Below, piece after piece: positions 1 through 6,669 of a stretch of DNA of 12,052 nt. The number at the start of each line of letters is the position of its first letter. Position 1 is the stretch's first letter. The position numbers and the translations under genes were made by a program. The DNA lies in contig JAHECQ010000076.1 of assembly GCA_024641625.1 (NCBI GenBank), forward strand, positions 1 to 12,052, given 5' to 3'. The stretch is from Acidimicrobiales bacterium (lineage in GTDB: Bacteria > Actinomycetota > Acidimicrobiia > Acidimicrobiales > SZUA-35). The notes under the pieces were generated by a model, which ran no database searches, was not told where the DNA came from, and saw nothing but the letters and a program-made list of their open reading frames with translations.

Positions 1-1
1 T

Positions 2-559
2 TTCAGGGACAACGTCGCGTCAATGGTACGACCCAAGCTGACCGCCGCCGGGGCAGCCTACGTGGCGTGTCTCGAGACCATCGCCGGTGGCAATCCGGGC
101 GAATTCACCATCGGTTCTCGCTGGGACTCGCTCGACAAGGCGTTCAGCGCGCTCAGCGATTTCTACTCGGATGCCGACGTGGTGGCCGCGTTGAAGGCCT
201 CACCGGTCGAGCCGGTCGGAAGGGTGGTGACCAGCGTCGAAGGTGAGCAGGGCGACTGCAACGGAACGTACGCTGTCATGGTTGCCGGAATGTTCAGTTC
301 CCCAGACCCGGCCCGCATGGGCGATTTCGTCGGGGACATGTTCGCCTTGGTCGGTTCGCACGGGTGTCGCGGGGTGCGTCTGCTGCGGATACTGGCCGGC
401 GGTGAGCAGACGGGCGGCTACGGAACGTTCGTCTACACCGATTCGGTCGACTCCTTCTTCGAAGCGATGAAGGCCACCTACAGCGACAAGGCAATGATGA
501 GCCACTTCGCTGACATGGGTATCCGAATCGTGGGCCGGTCGATCTCCATCGCTCACTGA
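2..559 (+). CDS. Duplicated ferredoxin-like (dimeric alpha/beta barrel-type) protein, 5' partial
   Basis: The protein ends at a TGA at 557-559. An ATG lies at 23, but the frame stays open to the window edge and the residues before the ATG fit a repeat unit, so the true start is probably outside the window. Counting from the ATG at 23, residues about 1-72 and 100-176 are two copies of one unit. Each copy has an (I/L)AGG turn (20-23 and 124-127), an (F/Y)...DS(L/V)D..F segment (35-41 and 140-146), a YSD helix end (48-50 and 153-155) and a closing VGR strand (65-67 and 170-172). That alpha/beta repeat resembles small ferredoxin-like-fold proteins that often accompany catabolic enzymes. There is no signal peptide, membrane helix or catalytic motif to name a reaction. 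The family is not identified and the fold is inferred. Confidence 0.75.
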   Translation, partial: FRDNVASMVRPKLTAAGAAYVACLETIAGGNPGEFTIGSRWDSLDKAFSALSDFYSDADVVAALKASPVEPVGRVVTSVEGEQGDCNGTYAVMVAGMFSSPDPARMGDFVGDMFALVGSHGCRGVRLLRILAGGEQTGGYGTFVYTDSVDSFFEAMKATYSDKAMMSHFADMGIRIVGRSISIAH

Positions 560-566
560 CCTCCAC

Positions 567-607
567 GCCGGCAGTGAACTAGCCGGCCGCCTCGACCCGG
601 GCCGAGG
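567..607 (+). terminator. Tandem hairpins after the first gene, candidate terminator
   Basis: Seven bases after the stop codon there is a perfect 6-bp stem GCCGGC (567-572) and GCCGGC (582-587) with a 9-nt loop. It is followed directly by CCTCG (590-594) pairing with CGAGG (603-607) across 8 nt. No T-tract follows, which is common in high-GC actinobacteria. The position suggests transcription termination, but function is inferred. Confidence 0.4.
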
Positions 608-728
608 TCTTCGCCACCGGAGTCAAAGAGGCGCCGGTCACTGCCATCGGTGTTCACGGTCTAGATCTCCCAGTTGGTCCGTGAAGCGGGTCGTCAGCCG
701 CGTTCGGGCCCATGGGAGCTGACACCCG

Positions 729-1031
729 ATGCGCAGAACAGGACCAGGGACCATCGGCCAGGATCGGCAACCCCTCGACCTCCAAGATCGGCTCGCAACC
801 CAGGGCGCATCCTCAGCCACGCTTCATCGTCGCAATGTGCTCTGGCTCCCGACCATCACCGCGGTCATCTACGGACTCGCCGTCTTCGTCTTCGCGCTCG
901 TTGGCGCAGTCTTCGGTGACGAAGGCGGATCATGGGACGAGGCCCTCTTGGTGGCGGTGGCCAATTTCGCGTTCGTCTGGGTGGTGGCCCTCATCTTCAC
1001 CGCCGTCATCCGACGATTCCGGAAACACTGA
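729..1031 (+). CDS. Small two-helix membrane protein, hypothetical
   Basis: This 100-residue protein has two clear hydrophobic segments, at about residues 38-63 and 71-94, joined by a short acidic loop (GDEGGSWDE, 63-71). It ends in a basic tail (RRFRKH). The basic residues before helix 1 (HRR, 33-35) and after helix 2 suggest both ends face the cytoplasm. A GGGAG sequence at 714-718 lies 10 nt before the ATG, a slightly long spacing. The first 35 residues are polar and low in hydrophobic content, so a shorter start is possible, for example the in-frame GTG at 837, which has no obvious ribosome site. I recognise no family. It is isolated from its neighbours by hairpins upstream and about 290 non-coding bases downstream. 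Confidence 0.6.
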   Translation: MRRTGPGTIGQDRQPLDLQDRLATQGASSATLHRRNVLWLPTITAVIYGLAVFVFALVGAVFGDEGGSWDEALLVAVANFAFVWVVALIFTAVIRRFRKH

Positions 1032-1319
1032 TCCCACCTCGAGCGCCATCACCCGGTAACGACCACACCCCCAGTCGGCGCTGAGGACGCAAGCAGTGTT
1101 GCCGGTGAGTGAGCGCAAGTGGGGCCGGCTTCGAAGTCCTCGATACCCCAACAACGCCAGGGCCGTTGTGGCGAATACACCCATTGCCGATTGCCGTCTA
1201 CTGGCCACACACTGGTAGCGGGCGTTCTGTCGGCAGCGCGGGTATGAGTCCGAATCGGCGGCGCACCGGAGAGAGGGCAGCGGTCGGGTCACGTCCGATG
1301 CGATCGTCGAAGGAGACCT
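1032..1319. other. Intergenic stretch, no gene recognised
   Basis: About 290 bases between the small membrane protein and the cyclodeaminase-family gene. Frames here run open but translate to Arg/Ser/Pro-rich, non-protein-like sequence on both strands, so I call no gene. The only clear signal is AGGAG at 1311-1315 just before the ATG at 1320. No convincing promoter was found. Confidence 0.5.
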
Positions 1320-2363
1320 ATGAAGACCAGAGCACTCACGTCTGCAGATGTGGCCGAAGTGATCCTCGCCGTCGGCATCGATCGCTTCTATGACGAGTTG
1401 GTCGAGTCGATGACCGAGGCGTTCGCCGGCTACGACCCGGCGGTGACGATGGCACGCACTCGTGATGGCTTTCACTACGAGAAGCCGGACCTCGGCCTGC
1501 TGGAGTGGATGCCGACGATGCGGCTGGGTTCGTTCGCGTGCGTGAAGACCGTGGGCTACCACCCAACGAACCCCGTCCAACGTGGTCTGCCCAGCGTGGT
1601 GTCGACAACCGCCCTGTACGACACTGCCACCGGCGAGCTGGTTGCGCTGGCCGAGTCCACGTTGCTCACGGCGTTGCGTACCGGGGTGGCGTCAGCCATT
1701 GCCTCCGACATCCTGGCGGCCGACCGTGCTCTGGTCGTGGGGGTGATCGGATGCGGGGCCCAGGCGGTGACCCAGCTTCATGCGCTCAGCCGAGTGCGCC
1801 GGATCGACGAGATCCTGGCCTTCGACGTCGACCCATCGGTCGCCGCCACACTGGAGCGACGACTCGGGCTCTCGTTCCCCGTGACGGTGATCGACGAAGT
1901 CCGCCGGAGAACCCTTCTCCGTGATGTCGATCTGTTGGTCACCTGCACCTCGGTGGACATCGGCGCCGGACCCGTCGCCACCGACACGGAGTCGCGGCCG
2001 TGGGTGCACGTGAATGCGATCGGTGCCGACTTCGCCGGCAAGACCGAGCTGCCGAAGGCCTTCCTCGACCGCTGCGCCGTGTTCCCCGACAACCTCGACC
2101 AGTGCCTGGCCGAGGGCGAATGCCAGCAGATCGACCCGGCGTCCATTGTGGCCTCGCTGCCCGAACTGGTTCGCGACGCCGAACGGTTCCGCTCCTACCA
2201 GGACACGCCGACGGTGTTCGACTCGACGGGCTGGGCCCTCGAGGATCAGGTCGTGCTCGAGGTTCTGCTCCGGCACGCGTGCCGCCTGAACGTGGGAAGC
2301 TCGCTGGAGCTGTCGACCAAGCCGGCCGACCCATACGACCCCTACGAGACCCTGCGACGGTGA
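1320..2363 (+). CDS. Ornithine cyclodeaminase/mu-crystallin family NAD(P)-dependent enzyme
   Basis: The 347 residues match the usual family length. Members catalyse ornithine to proline plus ammonia, amino acid dehydrogenation or imine reduction with NAD(P)H in the cytosol. Visible marks are the substrate-binding Lys76 in VKTVGYHP, Arg120 in ALRTG, the Rossmann loop GCGAQ (144-148), the acidic cofactor-binding strand end at Asp169/Asp171, and the motif VNAIGADFAGKTEL (231-244), whose Asp237 corresponds to the catalytic Asp of ornithine cyclodeaminase. The following segment DNLDQCLAEGE (257-267) is also typical of the family. The start at 1320 has AGGAG at 1311-1315. No ornithine, arginine or opine genes are nearby, so substrate is open. 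Family assignment is firm. Calling it ornithine cyclodeaminase itself would be over-annotation. Confidence 0.92.
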   Translation: MKTRALTSADVAEVILAVGIDRFYDELVESMTEAFAGYDPAVTMARTRDGFHYEKPDLGLLEWMPTMRLGSFACVKTVGYHPTNPVQRGLPSVVSTTALYDTATGELVALAESTLLTALRTGVASAIASDILAADRALVVGVIGCGAQAVTQLHALSRVRRIDEILAFDVDPSVAATLERRLGLSFPVTVIDEVRRRTLLRDVDLLVTCTSVDIGAGPVATDTESRPWVHVNAIGADFAGKTELPKAFLDRCAVFPDNLDQCLAEGECQQIDPASIVASLPELVRDAERFRSYQDTPTVFDSTGWALEDQVVLEVLLRHACRLNVGSSLELSTKPADPYDPYETLRR

Positions 2364-2364
2364 G

Positions 2365-2376
2365 GGGGCTCGCCCC
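2365..2376. terminator. Short GC hairpin between convergent genes
   Basis: GGGG (2365-2368) pairs with CCCC (2373-2376) around a CTCG loop, in the 16 bases between the stops of the + strand cyclodeaminase-family gene and the - strand methyltransferase. It is small and has no T-tract, so terminator function is only suggested by its place. Confidence 0.3.
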
Positions 2377-2379
2377 GGT

Positions 2380-3453
2380 TCAGGGCCGGACCTCGTAGTA
2401 GTTGTTCATGGGGTGTGGAAGGTCGATGCGCCGAAAACGGGTGAAGCCGGCCGACTCGACCAGCGATTGCATGACCGGTTCCGGCAGTCCGAAACAGCCG
2501 CATCCTGCTCCTCCCTGCTCGGACATCCCTGACTGCAGACAGCCCATCACCGACGAGGCGTAGCCGGTCACCGCCAGCGGGTGCGCCAGGTTCTCCTCGA
2601 AACTGCCGCGGCCGGCCGGATCGACGATCAGCCACGATCCCTCAGGTGAGAGCGCGTCGTGGATCGCCTTGGCCATGGTGTCGGGACGGGTCATGTCATG
2701 GAGGCAGTCGAAGGTGGTGATCAGGTCGTAGCTGCCGTCGTCCGGCAGGCCGCCATCGCGGGCGTTGAAGAAGCTGACGTTCGAGACGCCGGCCTGAATG
2801 GTGTTCTCGCGGGCGCGGTCGAGTGCCAGCGGAGCGATCTCGAAACCGTGGAAGGTGGACTGGGGGAAGGCCTTCCCCATGGCGACGAGCGCCACGCCGC
2901 TGCCGCAGCCGACGTCGGCCACCTTGGCCCCCGCCTCGAGTCGTGCGACGACGCCGTCGAGGAGGGGGAGGAGTCGGGGCACGAGGACCTGCTCGTACCA
3001 GGGTCGAAGCATGCGTTCCATGTAGTGGACACGCTCGGGAGTTCCCCCTCGCTCGGCATCGGCCCAGGACACGCCGATGCCGGTTCGGAACGACCGGGGC
3101 AGCTCGGCGAGGAGAGCGGTGCGTTGGGGAAGGCCGTCGAACAGACGGGCCATGCACCGCAGGTCATCCTCCTCGGCGAGGACCACGCCGGCTTCGGGCG
3201 AGAGCTCGAACAGGCCCTCGCTGTGGTGGTCGAGGATTCCGCTCGCGACCTGCGTGTACAACCACTCCCGGACGAACCGTTCGTGGAGGCCCGCTCTCGC
3301 AGCGACCTCCTCGCTCCGCAGCGGCCCCTGACCGTGCATCGCTCGATAGAGGCCCAGTTCGTCGCCCAGATAGATCATCCCGGCGACGAGGGCTCCCTCG
3401 TAGATGCCGTTGACCTTGCGTGCCAGTGTCTTGAGCTTCGCCTCGTCGAGCAT
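2380..3453 (-). CDS. SAM-dependent methyltransferase with N-terminal winged helix (Rv2258c-like)
   Basis: A 357-residue class I methyltransferase. Residues about 15-95 form a winged-helix-like domain of the type seen in Rv2258c and plant-like O-methyltransferases: LGDELGLYRAM (29-39), the helix VAARAGLHERFVREWL (50-65) and GLFELSP (80-86). The catalytic Rossmann domain starts with motif I VADVGCGSG (178-186). Motif II Glu205 is in FEIAP, and a DLITTFDCLHDM segment (243-254) and VDPAGRG (277-283) follow. It would transfer a methyl group from SAM to a small molecule. The N-terminal domain is usually for dimerisation rather than DNA binding. The loop GGAGCGCFGLPEP (314-326) carries two Cys (318, 320) where relatives, as I recall them, have Leu/Thr-like residues. 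Start: GAGGTGA (revcomp of 3457-3463) precedes the ATG. It is divergent from the TauD-family gene. Substrate unknown. Confidence 0.9.
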   Translation of the reverse strand: MLDEAKLKTLARKVNGIYEGALVAGMIYLGDELGLYRAMHGQGPLRSEEVAARAGLHERFVREWLYTQVASGILDHHSEGLFELSPEAGVVLAEEDDLRCMARLFDGLPQRTALLAELPRSFRTGIGVSWADAERGGTPERVHYMERMLRPWYEQVLVPRLLPLLDGVVARLEAGAKVADVGCGSGVALVAMGKAFPQSTFHGFEIAPLALDRARENTIQAGVSNVSFFNARDGGLPDDGSYDLITTFDCLHDMTRPDTMAKAIHDALSPEGSWLIVDPAGRGSFEENLAHPLAVTGYASSVMGCLQSGMSEQGGAGCGCFGLPEPVMQSLVESAGFTRFRRIDLPHPMNNYYEVRP

Positions 3454-3531
3454 GTCTCACCTCTCGTCCCTCGGATCGTTTCTCGCTGCCCGCTCGAGTC
3501 CGATCTTCGGGCACGAGGTAGTTCTTACCAC

Positions 3532-3537
3532 TACGCT
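3532..3537 (+). promoter_or_regulatory. Possible -10 element in the methyltransferase/dioxygenase divergent region
   Basis: The 131-bp divergent gap 3454-3584 holds TACGCT, fitting the actinobacterial TANNNT -10 pattern, about 34 nt before the GAAGGGGG ribosome site (3571-3578) of the dioxygenase gene. No good -35 is seen. The same hexamer occurs just before the gene at 8476. Confidence 0.25.
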
Positions 3538-3584
3538 GCCTCCCAGGCCCGATGAGCCGGTTCGGGCGTTGAAGGGGGACGATC

Positions 3585-4418
3585 GTGACGATCTCGGTCA
3601 GGCCATTGACAGTGCACATAGGTGCCGAGGTGAGTGGCATCGATCTGCGGGATCCCAGCGATGCCGAAGTCAAGGAGATCGACGATCTCCTGCTCGAGTA
3701 CCTCGTGTTGTTCTTCCGGGATCAGGACCTGAGCACCGACGAGCACGTGGCGTTCGGTCGCCGATTCGGTGACCTCCATCTCCATTCCGTCGCCGGAGCA
3801 CACCCGGATCATCCGGAGATGATCATTCTGGAGAACGACGAACGCCGGCCGCCGAACATCGATGCCTGGCACAGCGACGTGACGATGGATGTCGATCCGC
3901 CGATGGGCTCGATCCTGCGGGCCGTGGACGTGCCGGCGGTGGGCGGTGACACGATCTGGGCCTCGATGTACGCGGCCTACGATGCTCTGCCACCGGCCAT
4001 GCAGCGGATGTGCCGGGACCTGACCGCGGTGCACCAGTATCCCGAATCCTTCCGCAAGGGAATCCTGCGTCAGGAGGATGGTTACCGGCGACTCGAGGAG
4101 TACGACCGGGTGCACCGCCCGGTCGAGCACCCGGTTGTCCGGCGCCATCCGGTGACGGGCCGCTATGCCCTGTTCGTCAACTCGACGTTCACCAAGTACA
4201 TCAAGGGGGCCGGTCGCAAGGAAGGGGCCGCGATACTCGAGCTGCTGCTCGATCACATCGCCACCCGGCCCGAGTTCCAGGTTCGCTTCAAATGGGAGAA
4301 GAACTCGGTGGCGTTCTGGGACAATCGCTGCACCCAGCACTACGCAGTGGCCGACTACTTCCCACAGCACCGGTTGATGCAGAGGGTCACCATCGCCGGG
4401 GACCGTCCGGTCGGCTGA
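3585..4418 (+). CDS. TauD/TfdA-family Fe(II)/2-oxoglutarate-dependent dioxygenase
   Basis: At 277 residues this is the standard length for the TauD/TfdA family, which couples oxidative decarboxylation of 2-oxoglutarate to hydroxylation of a substrate, often releasing sulfite, phosphonate or a side chain. The iron ligands are visible: His96 and Asp98 in AWHSDVTM, and distal His252 in WDNRCTQHYAVADY. Arg267, 15 residues beyond the distal His as in TauD, would bind the 2-oxoglutarate carboxylate. GGDTIWASMYAAYDAL (120-135) and the N-terminal GAEVSGIDLRDP (13-24) are further family marks. Translation starts at GTG with GAAGGGGG at 3571-3578, 6 nt before it. There are no sulfonate or phosphonate transporter genes alongside, so taurine or 2,4-D should not be assumed. 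It is divergent from the methyltransferase and convergent with a flavin monooxygenase. Confidence 0.95.
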   Translation: MTISVRPLTVHIGAEVSGIDLRDPSDAEVKEIDDLLLEYLVLFFRDQDLSTDEHVAFGRRFGDLHLHSVAGAHPDHPEMIILENDERRPPNIDAWHSDVTMDVDPPMGSILRAVDVPAVGGDTIWASMYAAYDALPPAMQRMCRDLTAVHQYPESFRKGILRQEDGYRRLEEYDRVHRPVEHPVVRRHPVTGRYALFVNSTFTKYIKGAGRKEGAAILELLLDHIATRPEFQVRFKWEKNSVAFWDNRCTQHYAVADYFPQHRLMQRVTIAGDRPVG

Positions 4419-4433
4419 TCGGATGCCGACCGG
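4407..4433. terminator. Perfect hairpin spanning the dioxygenase stop codon
   Basis: CCGGTCGGC (4407-4415) pairs perfectly with GCCGACCGG (4425-4433) over a 9-nt loop that contains the TGA stop (4416-4418). It lies before the 3' end of the convergent monooxygenase gene (4472) and could serve both directions. There is no T-tract. Confidence 0.5.
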
Positions 4434-4471
4434 CCCATCGATCACGTCGCTCGACCAGTGACCGTGCCCGG

Positions 4472-5611
4472 TCAGGCCAGGAGGGCGTTGCCGTAGGCCA
4501 TGGCCGCGGCGTCCCAGGTGAGGATGGCGTGGGAACGGGCAGCGTTGACGTCGCGCCAGAGTCGTTGCATCGGCTCATCGACCGTCAGGGCCGAGCCTCC
4601 GCTCGCTTCGTAGAGACGGTCGACCGCCTTGGCTGCCAACCGAACGCCGTAGGACGTGTCGCGGCCGATCGACGCAACCTCGACCGGATCGGGTGCTTCT
4701 TGTGACGACAACCGGTCGAGCCGCCTTGCCGCTTCGAGCAGGACGACCTCGGCGGCATTGGTATCAGCCGCCGACTCTGCCAGCCGGAGCACAGCAGCAG
4801 GATCGCCTCGTTGGCTGGATTGCCTGGCCACGATGACGTGGGTGTCGAGACGCTCCTGGAACCGCCTGAGGGCAGCTTTCGCCGCCCCGATTGCCGGCGC
4901 GGCGAGCACAATGGCGGCCGTGGCCCGGAACGGCGCTCGATACAGCGTGGTCGTTCGGTCACGTTGGCCGGGTGCGTTGCCGGCCATGGCCATCGAAGTA
5001 ACCAGGACCCGATGACTCGGGACCCGCAAGGGGTGATCGATCACGATGTCCTTGCTTCCCGTGCCCCTGAGGCCTGCAACGTTCCAGGAGCCATGGTCGA
5101 TATCCGCCTCGGAAGCGGGGAACAGGCAGATGACCGGCTGCGGCGCCTCACCATGGAATTCGGCGATGCCTCCGACCCCCAGCCAATGCGCATGATCACA
5201 CCCCGACGCAAAGGAGAACCGGCCCTCGACGAGCACATCGTCGCCGTCGACGACCAGCGGGTTCTTCGCAACGATGGAGGCGCTGATGAGGTGACTCGGG
5301 TCGTCCCAGAACTCCCGCTGACCTTGTTCGGGGAAAAGGGAGGCCATCCAGTTGTGAGCACTCCAGACCGCAGTGCACCAGGACGCAGCCATGCAGTATT
5401 CACCGACGGCGGCCACCACTCGCATGTGGGTCTCGATCGAGTCCTGCGCGCCACCGAAATCAGCCGGCTGCATCGTTCGATGAGCTCCGAGATCGCGGAT
5501 CTCATCAGCCGTCTCGGGGGCAAGCGCGCCCGTCACGTCAGCGTCGGCAGATCGGGCGGCCCAGGCCGGCCCCGCGTTGTGAATGGCGCTCAGCAGCGGT
5601 TCGACGGCCAT
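4472..5611 (-). CDS. Group D flavin-dependent monooxygenase (acyl-CoA dehydrogenase fold, HsaA/DszC-like)
   Basis: The protein has the acyl-CoA dehydrogenase fold used by two-component monooxygenases such as HsaA, HpaB-type oxygenases and DszC. These take reduced flavin from a partner reductase and hydroxylate phenols or other small molecules. From the ATG at 5611 (379 residues), marks are GRFSFASG (130-137), GSWNVAGLRGTGSKD (174-188) and the C-terminal signature MQRLWRDVNAARSHA (348-362), whose His361 lies where these monooxygenases keep a catalytic His. True acyl-CoA dehydrogenases have a catalytic Glu instead. AGGG (revcomp of 5620-5623) sits 8 nt before this ATG. An in-frame GTG at 5620 would add three residues but overlaps that site. 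No flavin reductase is in view, so the partner must be elsewhere. It may share a transcript with the EthD-like gene upstream. Substrate unknown. Confidence 0.88.
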   Translation of the reverse strand: MAVEPLLSAIHNAGPAWAARSADADVTGALAPETADEIRDLGAHRTMQPADFGGAQDSIETHMRVVAAVGEYCMAASWCTAVWSAHNWMASLFPEQGQREFWDDPSHLISASIVAKNPLVVDGDDVLVEGRFSFASGCDHAHWLGVGGIAEFHGEAPQPVICLFPASEADIDHGSWNVAGLRGTGSKDIVIDHPLRVPSHRVLVTSMAMAGNAPGQRDRTTTLYRAPFRATAAIVLAAPAIGAAKAALRRFQERLDTHVIVARQSSQRGDPAAVLRLAESAADTNAAEVVLLEAARRLDRLSSQEAPDPVEVASIGRDTSYGVRLAAKAVDRLYEASGGSALTVDEPMQRLWRDVNAARSHAILTWDAAAMAYGNALLA

Positions 5612-5613
5612 GA

Positions 5614-5766
5614 CACGCACCCTGTGACTTCGACCGGGCCGACGCCGGAACCCTCGAGCTCATCTCGTTCGCCTTCGCAGAGTTCGGTTTCGACCCCGAT
5701 GTGCTGGTCGAACGATTCACGAACGACGATCCTGTCGAGGAGTTGATCAAACAGGGTTCGGCCTAG
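5614..5766 (+). pseudogene. Possible remnant: C-terminal end of an unrecognised protein
   Basis: In the gap between the monooxygenase and EthD-like genes, the + strand frame from 5614 to the TAG at 5764-5766 reads like the end of a real protein, including ELISFAFAEFGFDPDVLVER (5656-5715) and then a DDPVEELIKQGSA end. It has amphipathic helices and about three quarters of third positions G or C. The other strand here gives Ser/Arg-rich shadow sequence. There is no ATG, no early GTG and no ribosome site, and a TGA closes the frame at 5611-5613. So it looks like a gene whose front part has been lost. Open frames of this length occur by chance in GC-rich DNA. I do not recognise the family. Confidence 0.35.
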
Positions 5767-5792
5767 CGGCGCGGTGAACGCACGACCCCTCG

Positions 5793-6494
5793 TCACGGGC
5801 GGGTGCGCCCCAGCTGGTGGATGACCTCGGTGACCAGGAAGAACGAGGCCCGACGTTCGGTGTGGGCGCTTCGACGGTCGAAGAATGCCCCGATGGTCGG
5901 CGCTGCGTCGGCGACTTGGTCGAGGGAGTCGAACCAGAGTTCGGTCACCGCGTCGTAGCCGAAGCCACGCGGGGATGCGCCGACGGCGATATTGCGCACC
6001 CATCGTCGCACGCCGGCTTCGAGCAACGCGTCGTCGGGTGCCTTGCGTTCGGTCGCCCGCAGGTGCTCGACCACGTCGATGGCTTCACGGCGCCGGGCGT
6101 ACTCGATCACGACCACGCCGGTCTCGGGGCCGTCGACGACGAGCTCGCTGGCGGCGTAGACCGTGACGTCCTCGACCGCCCGTTCGAAGGTGCGCAATTC
6201 GTCGGCGAGGGCCACGTCGTTGCGGGTGAGCACTGCGTGCATGGTGGGGATGGACACGACGCTCCGCAAGGCGAGCATCCCGACGCCGTCATGTTCGTTG
6301 GACGCCCCGGGCAACAGATCCGTTGGGTCGATGGTGAGGCAGTAGCGCAGGCCGGCGATCGGCTGTGGCCCGCCGGCCAGCACCTCACCCACCCGGCTGT
6401 GAGCCAGCCATCGCTCCCTGAACTCGTGCCGGGTCAACCGCGGGTGGCGGTTGGCCAGATAGATCGCCTTCGCCGGGTGGTCCACAAGGCTCAT
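5793..6494 (-). CDS. EthD-like protein with two ferredoxin-like halves
   Basis: A 233-residue protein of the dimeric alpha/beta barrel superfamily. The N-terminal half (about 8-120) opens with KAIYLANRHPRLTRHEFRER (9-28) and a WLAHS segment, which matches the EthD pattern of a strand, then R-x-P-x-(L/M)-(T/S)-x-x-E-F, then W-x-x-H. The C-terminal half (about 124-230) repeats the plan: GVVVIEY (126-132), RWVRNIAVG (164-172), AVTELWFDS (182-190) and an ASFFLVTEVIHQL strand (216-228). EthD-type proteins are small cytosolic helpers or binding proteins found with oxygenases, such as the ether-degrading P450 system, and their exact reaction is often unknown. The ATG at 6494 is chosen because AAGGAG (revcomp of 6501-6506) lies 6 nt upstream. 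The frame runs 30 codons further without such a site. It lies upstream of the flavin monooxygenase on the same strand. Confidence 0.8.
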   Translation of the reverse strand: MSLVDHPAKAIYLANRHPRLTRHEFRERWLAHSRVGEVLAGGPQPIAGLRYCLTIDPTDLLPGASNEHDGVGMLALRSVVSIPTMHAVLTRNDVALADELRTFERAVEDVTVYAASELVVDGPETGVVVIEYARRREAIDVVEHLRATERKAPDDALLEAGVRRWVRNIAVGASPRGFGYDAVTELWFDSLDQVADAAPTIGAFFDRRSAHTERRASFFLVTEVIHQLGRTRP

Positions 6495-6500
6495 CGTCGT

Positions 6501-6506
6501 CTCCTT
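6501..6506 (-). promoter_or_regulatory. Ribosome binding site fixing the EthD-like gene start
   Basis: The minus strand reads AAGGAG, then 6 nt, then ATG at 6494. This is the strongest Shine-Dalgarno in the window and rules against the upstream in-frame start at 6584. Confidence 0.8.
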
Positions 6507-6657
6507 CGTCAGTTGTGCGACATCGATGAGGTGACCGTGTCGCCAGAGGTAGCATCGCGCCGATTTCACCGTGACCGAAGCCAACCTGCTGTGGATCCAT
6601 CGATCCTCGGTCGACGGGCCTACTGACGAAACTCGATCGTCACCCAGATCGATTCGT

Positions 6658-6663
6658 TAAGGT
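6658..6663 (+). promoter_or_regulatory. Start signal of the BKACE gene: AAGG site or leaderless -10
   Basis: TAAGGT fits the TANNNT -10 pattern and ends 6 nt before the ATG at 6670, as in leaderless actinobacterial genes. The same bases give AAGG at 6659-6662, a passable ribosome site at 7-nt spacing. I cannot decide between them. No clear -35 is seen in the 175-bp divergent gap 6495-6669. Confidence 0.35.
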
Positions 6664-6669
6664 CGCGTC

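Noticed and set aside
583..684. A second possible gene remnant with a short protein-like reading (AEVFATGVKEAPVTAIGVHG)
   Set aside because: It is only about 33 codons with no start codon and overlaps terminator-like hairpins. A frame this short is expected by chance at this GC content.
1109..1393. An open frame in the gap before the cyclodeaminase-family gene
   Set aside because: It overlaps the real start at 1320 and has a compositional profile of non-coding GC-rich sequence, with Ser/Arg runs and no ribosome site.
3585..4418. Naming the dioxygenase tauD or tfdA
   Set aside because: The metal and 2-oxoglutarate residues define the family, not the substrate, and no sulfonate transport or herbicide genes accompany it.
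4811..5746. A long plus strand frame opposite the flavin monooxygenase
   Set aside because: Its translation is Arg/Gly/Asp-rich without domain features, while the minus frame carries the full monooxygenase signature.
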